DNA of 44,794 nucleotides, from positions 1 to 44,794 of the forward strand of contig WFOA01000146.1 of assembly GCA_015488325.1 (NCBI GenBank). The letters run 5' to 3'. Under the pieces are notes generated by a model. It had not been told where the DNA came from and did not search any database. It saw only the letters and a program-made list of their open reading frames with translations. Origin of the DNA: Acidimicrobiia bacterium. GTDB taxonomy: Bacteria > Actinomycetota > Acidimicrobiia > Spongiisociales > ZC4RG35. Made by a program: the position numbers and the translations under genes. Below, in pieces: positions 15,808 to 24,726 of the stretch (the first letter of the stretch is position 1; each line of letters starts with the position of its first letter).

Positions 15808-16797
15808 GTGACCCGTTTCGCCTACTTCTGCGGCCACGAACAGTGGCAACCCGAGGTGCTGGTTCGCCACGCCCGACTCGCCGAAGAGGCCGGGTTCGAC
15901 ATGCTGGTGGTCTCGGAGCATTTCCATCCCTGGGTGGACGACCGCTCCGCCGCCGGGTTCGCCTTCTCGACCCTGGGGGCGATGGCGATGGTGACCGACC
16001 GTGTCGCGTTCAGCACCGGCGTCGCCACTCCCCTCTTCCGCTACCATCCCGCCCTCGTCGCCCAGGCCGCCGCCACCGTTGATCGACTCACCGGAGGCAG
16101 GTTCCAACTCGGGGTGGGCACCGGGGAGAACATCAACGAGGGACCCCTCGGGTACGAGTTCCCTCCCTACGCCGAACGAGCGGCCCGCATGCGCGAAGCC
16201 CTGCGGATCATGCGCCGTCTCCTCGACGGCGAAAAGCTCACCTTCGAAGGCCGCTACTACCGAACCGACCGGGCGAAGCTGTACTCGCCCCCGGTGGGTC
16301 GTGTCCCGATCCGCCTGGCGGCGGGGGGACCCAAGTCGGCCACCCTCGCCGTCGAGGAGGCCGACGGGCTGATCACCTCGGTGAAGGATCCGGCGGAGAC
16401 CTTCGAACGGGTCCTCCGACCTGCCCGTGCCGCGGCAGCCGACCGGGGGCGGCCCGACCCGGAGGTGCTCGCCACCCGATGGGCGATCTACGCCCGTGAC
16501 CTCGACGAGGCCTGGGAGGCGATGTATTCGTGGCGCGGCCTCCGCGCCCCGGGTCGGCTCCATGCCGTCGACCCCGAGGAGCTCCGCCGACGGGCCGACA
16601 CGCTGTCCCGGGATGAGGTCCTGGGTCGCTACCCGGTCGTGTCCTCCGTGGACGAGCTGGTGGAGGTGTACCGACCCCTCGTCACCGACCTCGGGGCGGA
16701 CATCGTCACGTTGCAGGTCGCCGGGACCGACCAGGAGTCCCTGATCGGCCTGATCGGCGCCGAAGTCCTCCCCCGCCTTCGACGGCTCACCGAGTGA
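15808..16797 (+). CDS. F420-dependent LLM-class oxidoreductase (glucose-6-phosphate dehydrogenase-like branch)
   Basis: 329 residues with the luciferase-like (beta/alpha)8 barrel. MTRFAYFCGHEQW, the VSEHFHPW segment (usual flavin/F420-contact region), GVATPLFRYHPALVAQAAATVDRL, the RFQLGVGTGENINE loop and GRYYRTDRAKLYSPP match the F420-dependent branch that includes Fgd and TIGR03557 proteins. Actinobacteria make coenzyme F420, so a deazaflavin-linked hydride transfer is expected; the substrate is not certain. GTG 15808 has GGGAG upstream. The stop overlaps the convergent lipoprotein gene by 11 bases. Confidence 0.88.
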   Translation: MTRFAYFCGHEQWQPEVLVRHARLAEEAGFDMLVVSEHFHPWVDDRSAAGFAFSTLGAMAMVTDRVAFSTGVATPLFRYHPALVAQAAATVDRLTGGRFQLGVGTGENINEGPLGYEFPPYAERAARMREALRIMRRLLDGEKLTFEGRYYRTDRAKLYSPPVGRVPIRLAAGGPKSATLAVEEADGLITSVKDPAETFERVLRPARAAAADRGRPDPEVLATRWAIYARDLDEAWEAMYSWRGLRAPGRLHAVDPEELRRRADTLSRDEVLGRYPVVSSVDELVEVYRPLVTDLGADIVTLQVAGTDQESLIGLIGAEVLPRLRRLTE

Positions 16798-17482
16798 TCG
16801 CTTCGACGGCGACCACGGCCGCCTGGTAGAGCTCCGGGCTGACCCGGTCGAGAGAGACGACGGCTCGGAAGGACGCCTCGGCGCCCCGCATCGCCTCGAG
16901 GACGGTGGCGGCGTCACCTCCCGACGTCGACAGCACCTTGTCGGCTTCCTGGGCCAGTCGGGGAACGAGTGCCTCGGCGAAGGAGGCGACCACGTCGACC
17001 GCCCAACCCGAGTCGTCGGCGACGGTGACGATCCGACGGAAGGAGGCGTCTTTGGCCTGGTACACGTTCACTTCGGCGAACGACCGGCCCCCGGCGACGA
17101 AACGGCGTACGTCGCCGACCCGCAGCGCCGCCGGCCCCACCCCGAGGGTGTCGGCCATCCCGGTGGTGAACTCCGACCAGAAGTTGATGCCGACGTCGAG
17201 GCCCCCCGACCGATAGACATCGGCCACGTCGGCCAGGTCCGCCCCTTCGGCGAGCGCCACGAGACTCCACTGTTCGGCGGGGACGAGGGTGGCCGCCTCG
17301 TCGAACCGTCCTTCGGCGAGGGCGCCGAGGAGCCGCTGGACCGCCTCCTCGGGGCTGGGGGACACGAGCACCGTGCCGACGGGGGCCGCCGCCGTCGTCG
17401 ACTCGACCCGGGGCGCATCGCAGGCGGCGAGGACCAACGCCACGGCCATCGCCGCCGCACCGACCGACACGACCCGCCTCAT
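16787..17482 (-). CDS. Hypothetical lipoprotein
   Basis: 231 residues from ATG 17482. Signal peptide MRRVVSVGAAAMAVALVLAAC ends in a clear lipobox (C21). The mature part has a GTVLVSPSPEEAVQRLLGALAEGRFDEAATL segment, of the pattern seen in DUF4878 or NTF2-like lipoproteins, and an EWSLVALAEGA-like helix. No catalytic motif is seen. It overlaps the preceding membrane-hydrolase gene by 4 bases (ATGA), so it is co-translated with the RNase HI/zinc-ribbon group. Function is unknown. Confidence 0.7.
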   Translation of the reverse strand: MRRVVSVGAAAMAVALVLAACDAPRVESTTAAAPVGTVLVSPSPEEAVQRLLGALAEGRFDEAATLVPAEQWSLVALAEGADLADVADVYRSGGLDVGINFWSEFTTGMADTLGVGPAALRVGDVRRFVAGGRSFAEVNVYQAKDASFRRIVTVADDSGWAVDVVASFAEALVPRLAQEADKVLSTSGGDAATVLEAMRGAEASFRAVVSLDRVSPELYQAAVVAVEAITR

Positions 17483-17997
17483 CCGGCCAGCCTCCCCTCC
17501 GTCCAGACGAGACGCCGCCGAGCCGGGTCGGAGAGACCGAGGCGCCGGTACAGCCCGGCCAGGTACAGCCATCCGCCGGCTTCGGCGACCCACCGCCACG
17601 GATCCGAGAAGGCACGGTCGAGCACCCCGGACCAGTAGGGCTTCGGACCCGTCGGGAAGTCACCGGCGAAGGGCCAGAGGAAGATCGCCGTCGACGTCCA
17701 CATCCCGTCGGCGAGGAGATGGAAGAACATCCCGACGGCGAGGGCGAGGAGACGCCGGCGTCGCACTCCGTGGCGGAAGAACACGAGGGCCGCCACCACG
17801 ACGAGGCTGGGGGCCGCCAGGGTGTGGGACCACAGCTCGCCGCTGGAGTACCGGTCGGCGAAGACGACGGTGCCGAGGGGCAGGTCGACGAGGTCGGGGA
17901 GCAACGCCCCCGCCGCGAGGTACCGGACGTCGACGCCGGGGTCCCGGAAGATCCACCGAAACCCGAAGAGGGCGACGGCGACGTGATAGCCGATCAT
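17479..17997 (-). CDS. Membrane-bound metal-dependent hydrolase, YdjM/LexA-binding-like
   Basis: 172 residues with about four membrane segments. The LPDLVDLPLG motif near residue 32, the SHTLAAPS motif (H about 58) and HLLADGMW (about 92-99) give the D-x2-D and histidine pattern of the YdjM family (PF04307), predicted metal-dependent membrane hydrolases. ATG 17997 overlaps the stop of the RNase HI gene (ATGA) and its own stop overlaps the lipoprotein start, so this is a tight operon. The substrate is unknown. Confidence 0.75.
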   Translation of the reverse strand: MIGYHVAVALFGFRWIFRDPGVDVRYLAAGALLPDLVDLPLGTVVFADRYSSGELWSHTLAAPSLVVVAALVFFRHGVRRRRLLALAVGMFFHLLADGMWTSTAIFLWPFAGDFPTGPKPYWSGVLDRAFSDPWRWVAEAGGWLYLAGLYRRLGLSDPARRRLVWTEGRLAG

Positions 17998-18404
17998 GCG
18001 TCGAGGGCGGCGTTGGCCAGGGCGTCGGCGACTGCGTTCTCGGCCCGGGGAACGTGTTCGAGGCGGACTTCGGGGAAGCGGGCGATCAGTTCCCGGACCC
18101 GTTCGTAGAGGGGCTTCAGGTTGGGAGATTTCACCCGGTAGCTGCCTTCGAGCTGACGGATGAGGAGCTGGGAGTCGGCCCGCAGCACCACCAGGTCGGG
18201 GTGGAACCGTTCCGCCGTCTCGAGTCCTTCGATCACCGCCCGGTATTCGGCGACGTTGTTGGTGGTGACGCCGATGTCCCGACTCACTTCGGCGACCGCG
18301 CGCAGCCCTTCGTCGGTCACCCGGTACAGGGCGGCTCCGATCGCCGCCCTCCCCGGGTTGCCCCGGGAGGCTCCGTCGGTGTACAGGACGTAGGTTCCGG
18401 CCAT
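17994..18404 (-). CDS. Ribonuclease HI family protein
   Basis: 136 residues. The four acidic catalytic positions are in place: YTDGASRGNPG (D9), NNVAEYRAVIEGL (E near 48), LRADSQLLIRQL (D near 72) and ENAVADALANAA (D near 130). It cuts RNA in RNA-DNA hybrids. In mycobacteria the equivalent gene is fused to a CobC-like phosphatase and sits with the same zinc-ribbon and Nif3 genes; here the phosphatase part is absent. ATG 18404 shares its A with the stop of the zinc-ribbon gene. Confidence 0.92.
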   Translation of the reverse strand: MAGTYVLYTDGASRGNPGRAAIGAALYRVTDEGLRAVAEVSRDIGVTTNNVAEYRAVIEGLETAERFHPDLVVLRADSQLLIRQLEGSYRVKSPNLKPLYERVRELIARFPEVRLEHVPRAENAVADALANAALDA

Positions 18405-19102
18405 CACATGACGAGGATCCGCCGACAGTGCACACACTGAGGCGGATCGGAGCGGGCTGCCTCGGCCTGTTCGGAAGGGGACAGGGTGAGGTGGCAGCCT
18501 CCGCACACCCCGTGTTCCAGCCGACCCACCGCCACCCCCTCTTTGTGCCGGCGGAGATCCTCGTACAGCTCGAGGAGGTCGTCGGGGACGGCGGCGACCA
18601 TCTCGGATTTGCGGGCTTCCAGCCGGGCGAGGTCGGCGTCGATCTTCCGCCAGGTCTCGGCGATACGGGCCTCCAGCTCCTCCTCCCGGGCGGCGACCTC
18701 CTCCACCCGACGTTCGACTTCGGCCACCGCCGCCGCCAGTTCGTCCCGGCGGTCCAACAGCCCCAGGATCTTCTCCTCCAAGGCATCCCGCTGGCCCCGC
18801 AGCGACTGCACCTCGAGGCGCATGTGCTCCGTCTCCCGACTCGACATCCCGCCGGCGAACAGCCTGGTCTCGGTCTCGTTCAGCTTCGCCTCGAGGATGT
18901 CGAGCTCCCCTTGACCTTTGTCCAGTTCAAGGTCGAGGGCCCGGAGGTCGTCCCGGAGGCGCTGCAGTTCCCGACCGGTCTCCTCCCGTCTGGCGTGGGT
19001 TTGGCGGTACTCCTCCAGCTCCGGGAGGGACTGGCGGGTGTTGAGGAGACGGTCGATTTCGATGTCGACCTCTTGGAGGTCGAGGAGGTCGGACAGGATC
19101 AT
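18404..19102 (-). CDS. C4-type zinc-ribbon coiled-coil protein
   Basis: 232 residues. A long coiled coil (about residues 5-170, heptad-rich in Glu, Leu and Arg) is followed by a C-terminal zinc ribbon with two CxxC pairs (CGGC and CVHC). It belongs to the family found with Nif3 in actinobacteria (the Rv2229c type), for which a role in DNA or RNA transactions is only predicted. A TACTCT box ends 9 bases before ATG 19102. It heads a run of overlapping genes (RNase HI, membrane hydrolase, lipoprotein). Confidence 0.9.
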   Translation of the reverse strand: MILSDLLDLQEVDIEIDRLLNTRQSLPELEEYRQTHARREETGRELQRLRDDLRALDLELDKGQGELDILEAKLNETETRLFAGGMSSRETEHMRLEVQSLRGQRDALEEKILGLLDRRDELAAAVAEVERRVEEVAAREEELEARIAETWRKIDADLARLEARKSEMVAAVPDDLLELYEDLRRHKEGVAVGRLEHGVCGGCHLTLSPSEQAEAARSDPPQCVHCRRILVM

Positions 19103-19111
19103 GCGGGTGGC

Positions 19112-19117
19112 AGAGTA
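19112..19117 (-). promoter_or_regulatory. -10 box TACTCT of the zinc-ribbon operon
   Basis: TACTCT on the minus strand ends 9 bases before ATG 19102, inside the 39-base gap after the Nif3 gene. Confidence 0.4.
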
Positions 19118-19141
19118 CCCCCTGAAACCGGATTCACCGCT

Positions 19142-20224
19142 TCACCGCCACGGGGTGGGGTCGTATCCGGTGAGGTCGACCAGTTCGGCCTCGCCGGCGG
19201 CCGTCGCCACGGCTCGGCGGAGGACGGCCATGCCGGGACGTTCGCTGGGGGCGTGACCGACGTCCACGACCGCCAGGCCGACGTCGGCGGCCTCCACCAT
19301 CCGGTGATGGGACACATCTCCGGTGACGAGCACGTCGGCTCCTGCGGCGGCGGCGGCTTCGATGAGCGAAGACCCCGATCCGGGGACGACCGCCACCCGC
19401 CTCATCGGACCCGAGCCCGAAACCCGGGATCCGTCACCGAGACGCTCGGTCACCTCCGCGGCGAAATCGGCGAGGTCGACCTCCGAAGGGAGGTCACCGA
19501 CCCGACCGACGAACCCGGCGTTGGCCGTGACCGGATAGACGTCGTAGGCGGGACGTTCGTAGGGGTGGGCGGCGACGAGGGCGGCGACGACCCGCTCCCT
19601 CCGTGCGGACGGCGCCACCATCTCGATACGCACTTCGGGTTCGCGAGAGGGCACCCCCAGCCTGCCCACCACCGGCGCCGACCCCTCCCCGGCGACGAAG
19701 GCGCCGGTCCCTTCGGTCCGGAAACTGCAGGCGGAGTAGGTACCGATCACCCCGCCACCGGCGGCGGCCATCGCCGCCGACACCGTCTCGACGGCTTCGG
19801 CGGGGACGAAGGTGACCACCTTGACCTGTTCGGCGGGGTCGGTGACGCCGAACCCTTCGGTGTCGACCAGCCCGACGGCGTCGGCGAGGGCGTCGGCGAC
19901 CCCTCCCGGCGCGACGTCGAAGGAGGTGTGTGCGACGGCGAGGCAGACCCCGGCCCGGGCGAGCCGCCACGCCCGACCCCGGGGTGAAGGCCCGGCGACG
20001 AGCCTGGTGGTGGGGCGGAACAGCAGAGGGTGGTAGGTGACGAGGAGGTCCACCGGTTCGGATTCGACGGCCGTGACCACGACGTCGGTGACTTCGTGGC
20101 ACACCCCCACCCGGCGGAGCTCGACGGCGGGGTCGCCGAGCTGGAGACCCGACGGGTCCCATCCGGCGGCGTCGGTCCAGGGGGCGACGATGCCGAGACG
20201 GTCGAGGAATTCACCGATGTTCAC
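19142..20224 (-). CDS. Nif3-like dinuclear metal-centre hexameric protein
   Basis: 360 residues from GTG 20224, the long form in which a PII-like domain (about residues 130-230) is inserted in the Nif3 fold. Metal-site motifs are TYHPLLF (about 63-69), AHTSFDVAPGG (about 98-108) and, at the C-terminus, TGDVSHH followed by HAPSE. The family (GTP cyclohydrolase I type 2/Nif3) binds two metal ions in a toroidal hexamer; the substrate is unresolved. The neighbours are as in mycobacteria. TAGCAT ends 7 bases before the GTG. Confidence 0.92.
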   Translation of the reverse strand: MNIGEFLDRLGIVAPWTDAAGWDPSGLQLGDPAVELRRVGVCHEVTDVVVTAVESEPVDLLVTYHPLLFRPTTRLVAGPSPRGRAWRLARAGVCLAVAHTSFDVAPGGVADALADAVGLVDTEGFGVTDPAEQVKVVTFVPAEAVETVSAAMAAAGGGVIGTYSACSFRTEGTGAFVAGEGSAPVVGRLGVPSREPEVRIEMVAPSARRERVVAALVAAHPYERPAYDVYPVTANAGFVGRVGDLPSEVDLADFAAEVTERLGDGSRVSGSGPMRRVAVVPGSGSSLIEAAAAAGADVLVTGDVSHHRMVEAADVGLAVVDVGHAPSERPGMAVLRRAVATAAGEAELVDLTGYDPTPWR

Positions 20225-20231
20225 GGGCCGG

Positions 20232-20237
20232 ATGCTA
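20232..20237 (-). promoter_or_regulatory. -10 box TAGCAT of the Nif3 gene, leaderless type
   Basis: TAGCAT on the minus strand ends 7 bases before GTG 20224. Confidence 0.4.
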
Positions 20238-20257
20238 GGGGCCCCGACGGAGGGCGG

Positions 20258-20330
20258 TGGGCGTTGACGGGTTCGAACCGCCGACCTCTTCCTTGTAAGG
20301 GAAGCGCTCTTCCAGCTGAGCTAAACGCCC
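20258..20330 (-). tRNA. tRNA-Val, anticodon TAC
   Basis: All four arms fold. The acceptor is GGGCGTT/AACGCCC. The D arm is GCTC/GAGC. The anticodon stem CTTCC/GGAAG has loop CTTACAA, giving anticodon TAC, which reads GTA (and probably GTG). The T arm is GGCGG/CCGTC around TTCGAAC. The discriminator is A and CCA is not encoded. Confidence 0.97.
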
Positions 20331-20402
20331 TGGCGGCCCCATGTTACGTATCAGCGGGATCTGGTTCATGTCGCTCTGTCGACAAGCTCCTCAACTTTCT
20401 CC

Positions 20403-20430
20403 TTGACGACGCCGATACGGGGACTACGGC
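20403..20430 (+). promoter_or_regulatory. Possible promoter of the sigma-factor gene
   Basis: TTGACG (20403-20408), 16 bases, then TACGGC (20425-20430), about 50 bases before ATG 20482. The -10 is a weak match. A GGAGG at 20465-20469 is 12 bases from the start codon. Confidence 0.3.
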
Positions 20431-20481
20431 GCCGGGAGGACACGGAGAGGGCGCCCGTAGCGATGGAGGCACACACTGGCG

Positions 20482-21423
20482 ATGAAAACACCCCGAATGA
20501 ACGGCTTCGACGCCAGCGACGAGACCGTTCGACGCTACCTCGACGGCATCGGGTCCTTCGAGCTGCTCACCGCGGAGGAAGAGGTCGCCTTGGCGAAGGC
20601 GATGGAACGTGGCCGCAAAGCCGAGGCCGCCCTCGCCGAGCGTTCCGGTCTGAGCCGGGCTGAACGCCGGAAGTTGGAACGGGCCGCAGAAGAGGGTCGA
20701 GCGGCCCGCCGTCGGTTCATCCAGGCGAACCTCCGCCTCGTCGTCTCCATCGCCAAGCGATACCAACACTCGGGCCTTCCGTTCCTCGACCTGATCCAGG
20801 AGGGGAACCTGGGCCTGATCCGTGCGGTGGAGAAGTTCGAATACCGGAAAGGCTTCAAGTTCTCCACCTACGCCACCTGGTGGATCCGCCAGGCCATTAC
20901 CCGCGCCATCGCCGACAAGAGCCGGACCATCCGAGTCCCCGTCCACATGATGGACACGATCGGACAGGTGCAGAACGCCGAAGCCGACCTCCTGAAACGG
21001 CTGGGCCGTGCCCCCACCGACGAAGAGATCGCCGACGAGGCCGGGCTCGACGTCGCCAAGGTGGCGGAGGCGAAACGGGTCGCCCCCGAGCCGCTCTCCC
21101 TGTTCGAGCCCGTCGGCGACGACTCGGCGGTGCTCGGTGACTTCATCGAGGACGAAGACTCCACCCTGCCCTTCGAGACGGTCCTCATGAACCTCCGCCT
21201 CGACGACCTCGAGGATTTCTTGGACCAGCTCAACGAGCGGGAACGCACCGTCATCGAGATGCGGTACGGCCTCGGCGGCACCGAACCGAAGACCCTCGAC
21301 GAGGTCGGCCGACACTTCAACGTCACCCGGGAACGGGTCCGCCAGATCGAATCGAAGGCGATCGCCAAGATGCGTGAGAGCCGGGCCCGCATCCGCAAAC
21401 TGAAACGGGTCGCCGCCTCCTGA
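20482..21423 (+). CDS. RNA polymerase sigma factor, RpoD-like (primary or group 2)
   Basis: 313 residues with the complete sigma-70 layout. Region 1.2 is [22 protein letters not shown]. Region 2 holds [18 protein letters not shown], the core-binding [22 protein letters not shown] and the -10 reading [15 protein letters not shown]. Region 3 begins at IRVPVHM. Region 4 has [22 protein letters not shown]. It lacks the long acidic N-terminus of typical actinobacterial primary sigma factors, so it may be a principal-like group 2 sigma or the primary sigma of a lineage with a short form. The start may be ATG 20482 or 20497. A tRNA gene lies just upstream on the other strand. Confidence 0.93.
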   Translation: MKTPRMNGFDASDETVRRYLDGIGSFELLTAEEEVALAKAMERGRKAEAALAERSGLSRAERRKLERAAEEGRAARRRFIQANLRLVVSIAKRYQHSGLPFLDLIQEGNLGLIRAVEKFEYRKGFKFSTYATWWIRQAITRAIADKSRTIRVPVHMMDTIGQVQNAEADLLKRLGRAPTDEEIADEAGLDVAKVAEAKRVAPEPLSLFEPVGDDSAVLGDFIEDEDSTLPFETVLMNLRLDDLEDFLDQLNERERTVIEMRYGLGGTEPKTLDEVGRHFNVTRERVRQIESKAIAKMRESRARIRKLKRVAAS

Positions 21424-21503
21424 CCGACGGCTCGTCGCGGCGGGGACGGCGTTGGGGACCTACGGCACCGCACCGTTCGCCGGCCGCCTGGAGACCGGTC
21501 CCG

Positions 21504-22958
21504 TCAAGGAACCAGCCATCCCGACCCGCCGGTGAGCCGATCCGCGGACGGTGGGCCCCACGAACCGGCCGGATAGTCCTCGGGAGCTTCGGGCAGGTCG
21601 AGCACCGGAGCGAGGATCCGCCAGGCCTCTTCGACTTCGTCGGCCCGGACGAACAGGGTCTGGTCGCCGCAGAGGATGTCGGCGAGGAGGGTCTCGTAGG
21701 CGCCTGGCAGCTCACCGAACACGTCCGCGTAGCGGAAATGGAGGGTCCGGGTGCGGAGGACGAAACCTTCGCCGGGCTGTTTCACGTCGAAGGCGAGGTC
21801 GAACCCTTCGTCGGGCTGCAGGGTGATGTAGAGGACGTTGGCGTGGACCTGACAGGCCTCGTCGGTGTCGAAGAGGCACACCGGCGGCTCATGGAACGAC
21901 ACCGCCACCTGGGTGAGTTTGCGGGGCAGACGCTTGCCCGCCCGGACGACGAAGGGCACACCCTTCCAGCGCCAGTTGTCGATCTCGAAGCGGAGCGCGG
22001 CATAGGTCTCGGTCGTCGAGTCCGCAGCCACCCCCTCTTCCTCCAGGTAGCCGGAGACGGTGACGTCGTCGATCCGGCCTCGGGTGTATCGACCCCTCAC
22101 CACCCGGTCGGCGGCGAGGGGATAGATCGCCCGGAGCACCTTCACCTTCTCGTCGCGGATCGACGACGCTTCGAGACGAACCGGCGCCTCCATCGCCACG
22201 AGCGACAGGACCTGCAGGGCATGGTTCTGGACGATGTCGCGGATGATGCCCGCCTTCTCGAAGTAGGCGGCGCGCCCTTCGATGCCCAGAGACTCGGCGA
22301 CGGTGATCTGAACCGCCTCCACCCGGTCGCGGTTCCACACGCTCTCGAACAGGGTGTTGGCGAACCGGAACGCCAGGAGGTTCTGGACCGTCTCTTTGCC
22401 CAGGTAGTGGTCGATCCGAAAGATCTGGGATTCGTCGAACCATCGGTGGATCAGGCCGTTGAGCCTCTTCGCCGATTCGAGGTCCCGCCCGAAGGGTTTC
22501 TCCACCACCAGCCTCGTCCACCCCGAGCTGCGGTGCAGCCCAACCGACCCCAGACCTTCCACGGTGTCGCCGAACACCGTCGGTGGGAGGGCGAGGTAGA
22601 ACACCCGGTTGCCGACGAGTCCGCCATCCCCTTCGATCTCCCGGATCCGTTCGGCGAGCGCCCCGAATCCGGCCGCCACCGGCTGGTATGCGAGATGTTC
22701 CTCGCACCATCGTGCCGCCTCGTCGCCGTCGATCCCTGCGTTCACCAGCGCCTCGGTGGCGAGTTTCCGATACTCGGCGTCGGTCAGGTCGCGGGTCGCC
22801 ACCCCCAGCACCTTCCCCACGTCGGCGAAGTTCCGCCGGCGCAGCAGCCGGTAGTAGGAGGGAAGGAGTTTGCGCCGGGTGAGGTCGCCCGTCGCCCCGA
22901 AGATCACCAGCAGGTACGGCTCGATGGGGACGGTGTCGGCCCAGGCCCGGGCAGTCAC
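21504..22958 (-). CDS. zwf: Glucose-6-phosphate 1-dehydrogenase
   Basis: 484 residues. An NADP-binding Rossmann motif VIFGATGDLTRRKLLPS (about residues 17-33) and the signature RIDHYLGKETVQN (about 175-187), with its substrate lysine and histidine, identify G6PD. It starts the oxidative pentose-phosphate pathway (NADPH supply). GTG 22958 overlaps the pgi stop by 4 bases, so zwf is read from the pgi-zwf transcript. No opcA or tal gene accompanies it in this window. Confidence 0.96.
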   Translation of the reverse strand: MTARAWADTVPIEPYLLVIFGATGDLTRRKLLPSYYRLLRRRNFADVGKVLGVATRDLTDAEYRKLATEALVNAGIDGDEAARWCEEHLAYQPVAAGFGALAERIREIEGDGGLVGNRVFYLALPPTVFGDTVEGLGSVGLHRSSGWTRLVVEKPFGRDLESAKRLNGLIHRWFDESQIFRIDHYLGKETVQNLLAFRFANTLFESVWNRDRVEAVQITVAESLGIEGRAAYFEKAGIIRDIVQNHALQVLSLVAMEAPVRLEASSIRDEKVKVLRAIYPLAADRVVRGRYTRGRIDDVTVSGYLEEEGVAADSTTETYAALRFEIDNWRWKGVPFVVRAGKRLPRKLTQVAVSFHEPPVCLFDTDEACQVHANVLYITLQPDEGFDLAFDVKQPGEGFVLRTRTLHFRYADVFGELPGAYETLLADILCGDQTLFVRADEVEEAWRILAPVLDLPEAPEDYPAGSWGPPSADRLTGGSGWLVP

Positions 22959-24544
22959 GACAGCGCCTCCACACACGCCGCCAACCCTTCGGCCACGTCC
23001 CCGCCGAGGTCGACACGGAGCACCCTCCGGCCCGCCGCCACCAGGGCCCGATGATCCCCGGCTGCCTGGGCGGCGATGAGACGTCCGAAGGTGAACTCGG
23101 TCTCGGGCACCGCCACATCTCCGGCCGGCCGGTCGACGAACTGGACGAACAGGCCCCCGTCGGGCCCTCCCTTGTGGAGCTGTCCCGTGGAGTGGAGGAA
23201 CCGGGGACCGTAGCCCAAGGTGGTGGCGAACCCGGTCCGTTCCCCCACCACCGCCCGGAACCGCCCGAGGAGCTCGTCGGTGACCGGCGTCGGTGCCACG
23301 AACGCCTGCAACGCGACGTACGAGCCTGCGGATCCCGCACCGAGGAACCGGGCGAAGACCTCGGCGAGGTCGTCGACGCCGGAACGGACCGCCTCCGTGC
23401 CGGAGAGGTCACGGCCACCAGCCATGGCCTGTCGGGCCAGCTCCTTCGCCGCCTCCACGTCGGGTTGGTCGAAGGGATGGACGCCGAGGATCTCGGCGGC
23501 GGCGGCGGTCGCCAGCTCTGCCCGCAGCATCTCGGCGGCCAGCTCGAAGGGGTCGTCCAACACGATGCTCACCAGCGGATGGCCATCGACCGCCGCGGTC
23601 GGAACCGGGTCCGCCTCGCCGTCCAGGCGGTACGACACGAATTGGCGGTCGGGCCCGTACCGACCGCGGATCGGTTCACCCACCACCGGGACGATGCCGG
23701 TGCCGTCCTTACCGAGACTCTCGGCGACGAGCTGTTCCAGCCAGGCCGGGAAGGCCCTGAGGGTGTCGGACACGAAGAAGGTGAGTTTGTCCCTCCCGGT
23801 GGTGGCGAACAGCCCCCACCGAGCCCCCAGGTCGATCGTCGCCTCCGACGGATGGAGCCTCGCCCGGGCTGCCAGGTCGGCTGCCCGGTCCAACAACCCG
23901 GCGGGGTCGATACCGATGAGGGCGGCCGGGACCAGGCCGAACGGGGTGAGGGCCGAGTACCGCCCGCCCACGTCGGGGGGAGCCGTCACCAGGGCCCCGA
24001 ATCCCCGGTCGGTGGCGAGTTCGGCGAGAGGGGTACCCGGGTCGGTCACCGCCACGAACCGGTCTCCTCGCCCCCCGGCATGGGCCCACAGGGTCCGAAA
24101 GAACGAGAGGGTCTCCAAGGTGGTACCAGACTTCGACGAGATCACGAACACCGTCCTCGTCGGGTCGATCCGGTCGAGGAGCGAGGCGACCGTGTCCGGA
24201 TGGGTCGAGTCGAGGACGGTGAGCCGGGGACGGCCGGGCTGGGATCCCAAGACGGCGGCGAACACCTCCGGGGCGAGGCTGGAGCCTCCCATCCCGGCCA
24301 GGACGACGTCGTCGGCGTCGTCGCCGAGGCGGGCCACCGCCTCCAACTCGCCGAGACGGGCCCGCATCGTCTCGTGGAGCCGCAACCAGCCGAGTCGGTT
24401 GGCGATCTCGAAGGTGGGGAGATGCGACCACACGGTGGGGTCTTCGGCCCAGATCCGGGACACGAGGCGACGCCGATGCCAGCGCCGGTAGACGGCCCGC
24501 AACCCCGGTTCGTATCTCTCGGGATGATGCGCTTCGACCCGCAT
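22955..24544 (-). CDS. pgi: Glucose-6-phosphate isomerase
   Basis: 529 residues; SIS-fold sugar isomerase. The VISSKSGTTLETLSF segment (about residues 138-152), VTDPGTPL, and the GKDGTGIVPVVGE segment carrying the catalytic region match the Pgi branch found beside tal/zwf in actinobacteria. It interconverts glucose-6-P and fructose-6-P and feeds zwf, with which it overlaps. ATG 24544 follows a strong ribosome site GGGAGGAG (6 bases away); this is one of the few clearly leadered genes here. Confidence 0.88.
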   Translation of the reverse strand: MRVEAHHPERYEPGLRAVYRRWHRRRLVSRIWAEDPTVWSHLPTFEIANRLGWLRLHETMRARLGELEAVARLGDDADDVVLAGMGGSSLAPEVFAAVLGSQPGRPRLTVLDSTHPDTVASLLDRIDPTRTVFVISSKSGTTLETLSFFRTLWAHAGGRGDRFVAVTDPGTPLAELATDRGFGALVTAPPDVGGRYSALTPFGLVPAALIGIDPAGLLDRAADLAARARLHPSEATIDLGARWGLFATTGRDKLTFFVSDTLRAFPAWLEQLVAESLGKDGTGIVPVVGEPIRGRYGPDRQFVSYRLDGEADPVPTAAVDGHPLVSIVLDDPFELAAEMLRAELATAAAAEILGVHPFDQPDVEAAKELARQAMAGGRDLSGTEAVRSGVDDLAEVFARFLGAGSAGSYVALQAFVAPTPVTDELLGRFRAVVGERTGFATTLGYGPRFLHSTGQLHKGGPDGGLFVQFVDRPAGDVAVPETEFTFGRLIAAQAAGDHRALVAAGRRVLRVDLGGDVAEGLAACVEALS

Positions 24545-24712
24545 GGGCTCCTCCCTGCGACCGGCCGAGTATGACAGCCTGTCGGAGGTAGACGGTCGTG
24601 ACCGGGGTCCGTTCCGACGACGAAACGGCCGGCCGGCCCCGTCAGCGCGCCGCGACCCGGACCGGCGGATGCCTCTCCGTCCCGTTGGCCACATGACCTC
24701 GGCGCCGCTTGC

Positions 24713-24718
24713 TACCGT
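24713..24718 (+). promoter_or_regulatory. -10 box TACCGT of the amidohydrolase gene
   Basis: TACCGT ends 8 bases before ATG 24727. The other ~170 bases between pgi and this gene show nothing else recognisable. Confidence 0.4.
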
Positions 24719-24726
24719 CCCCCGTC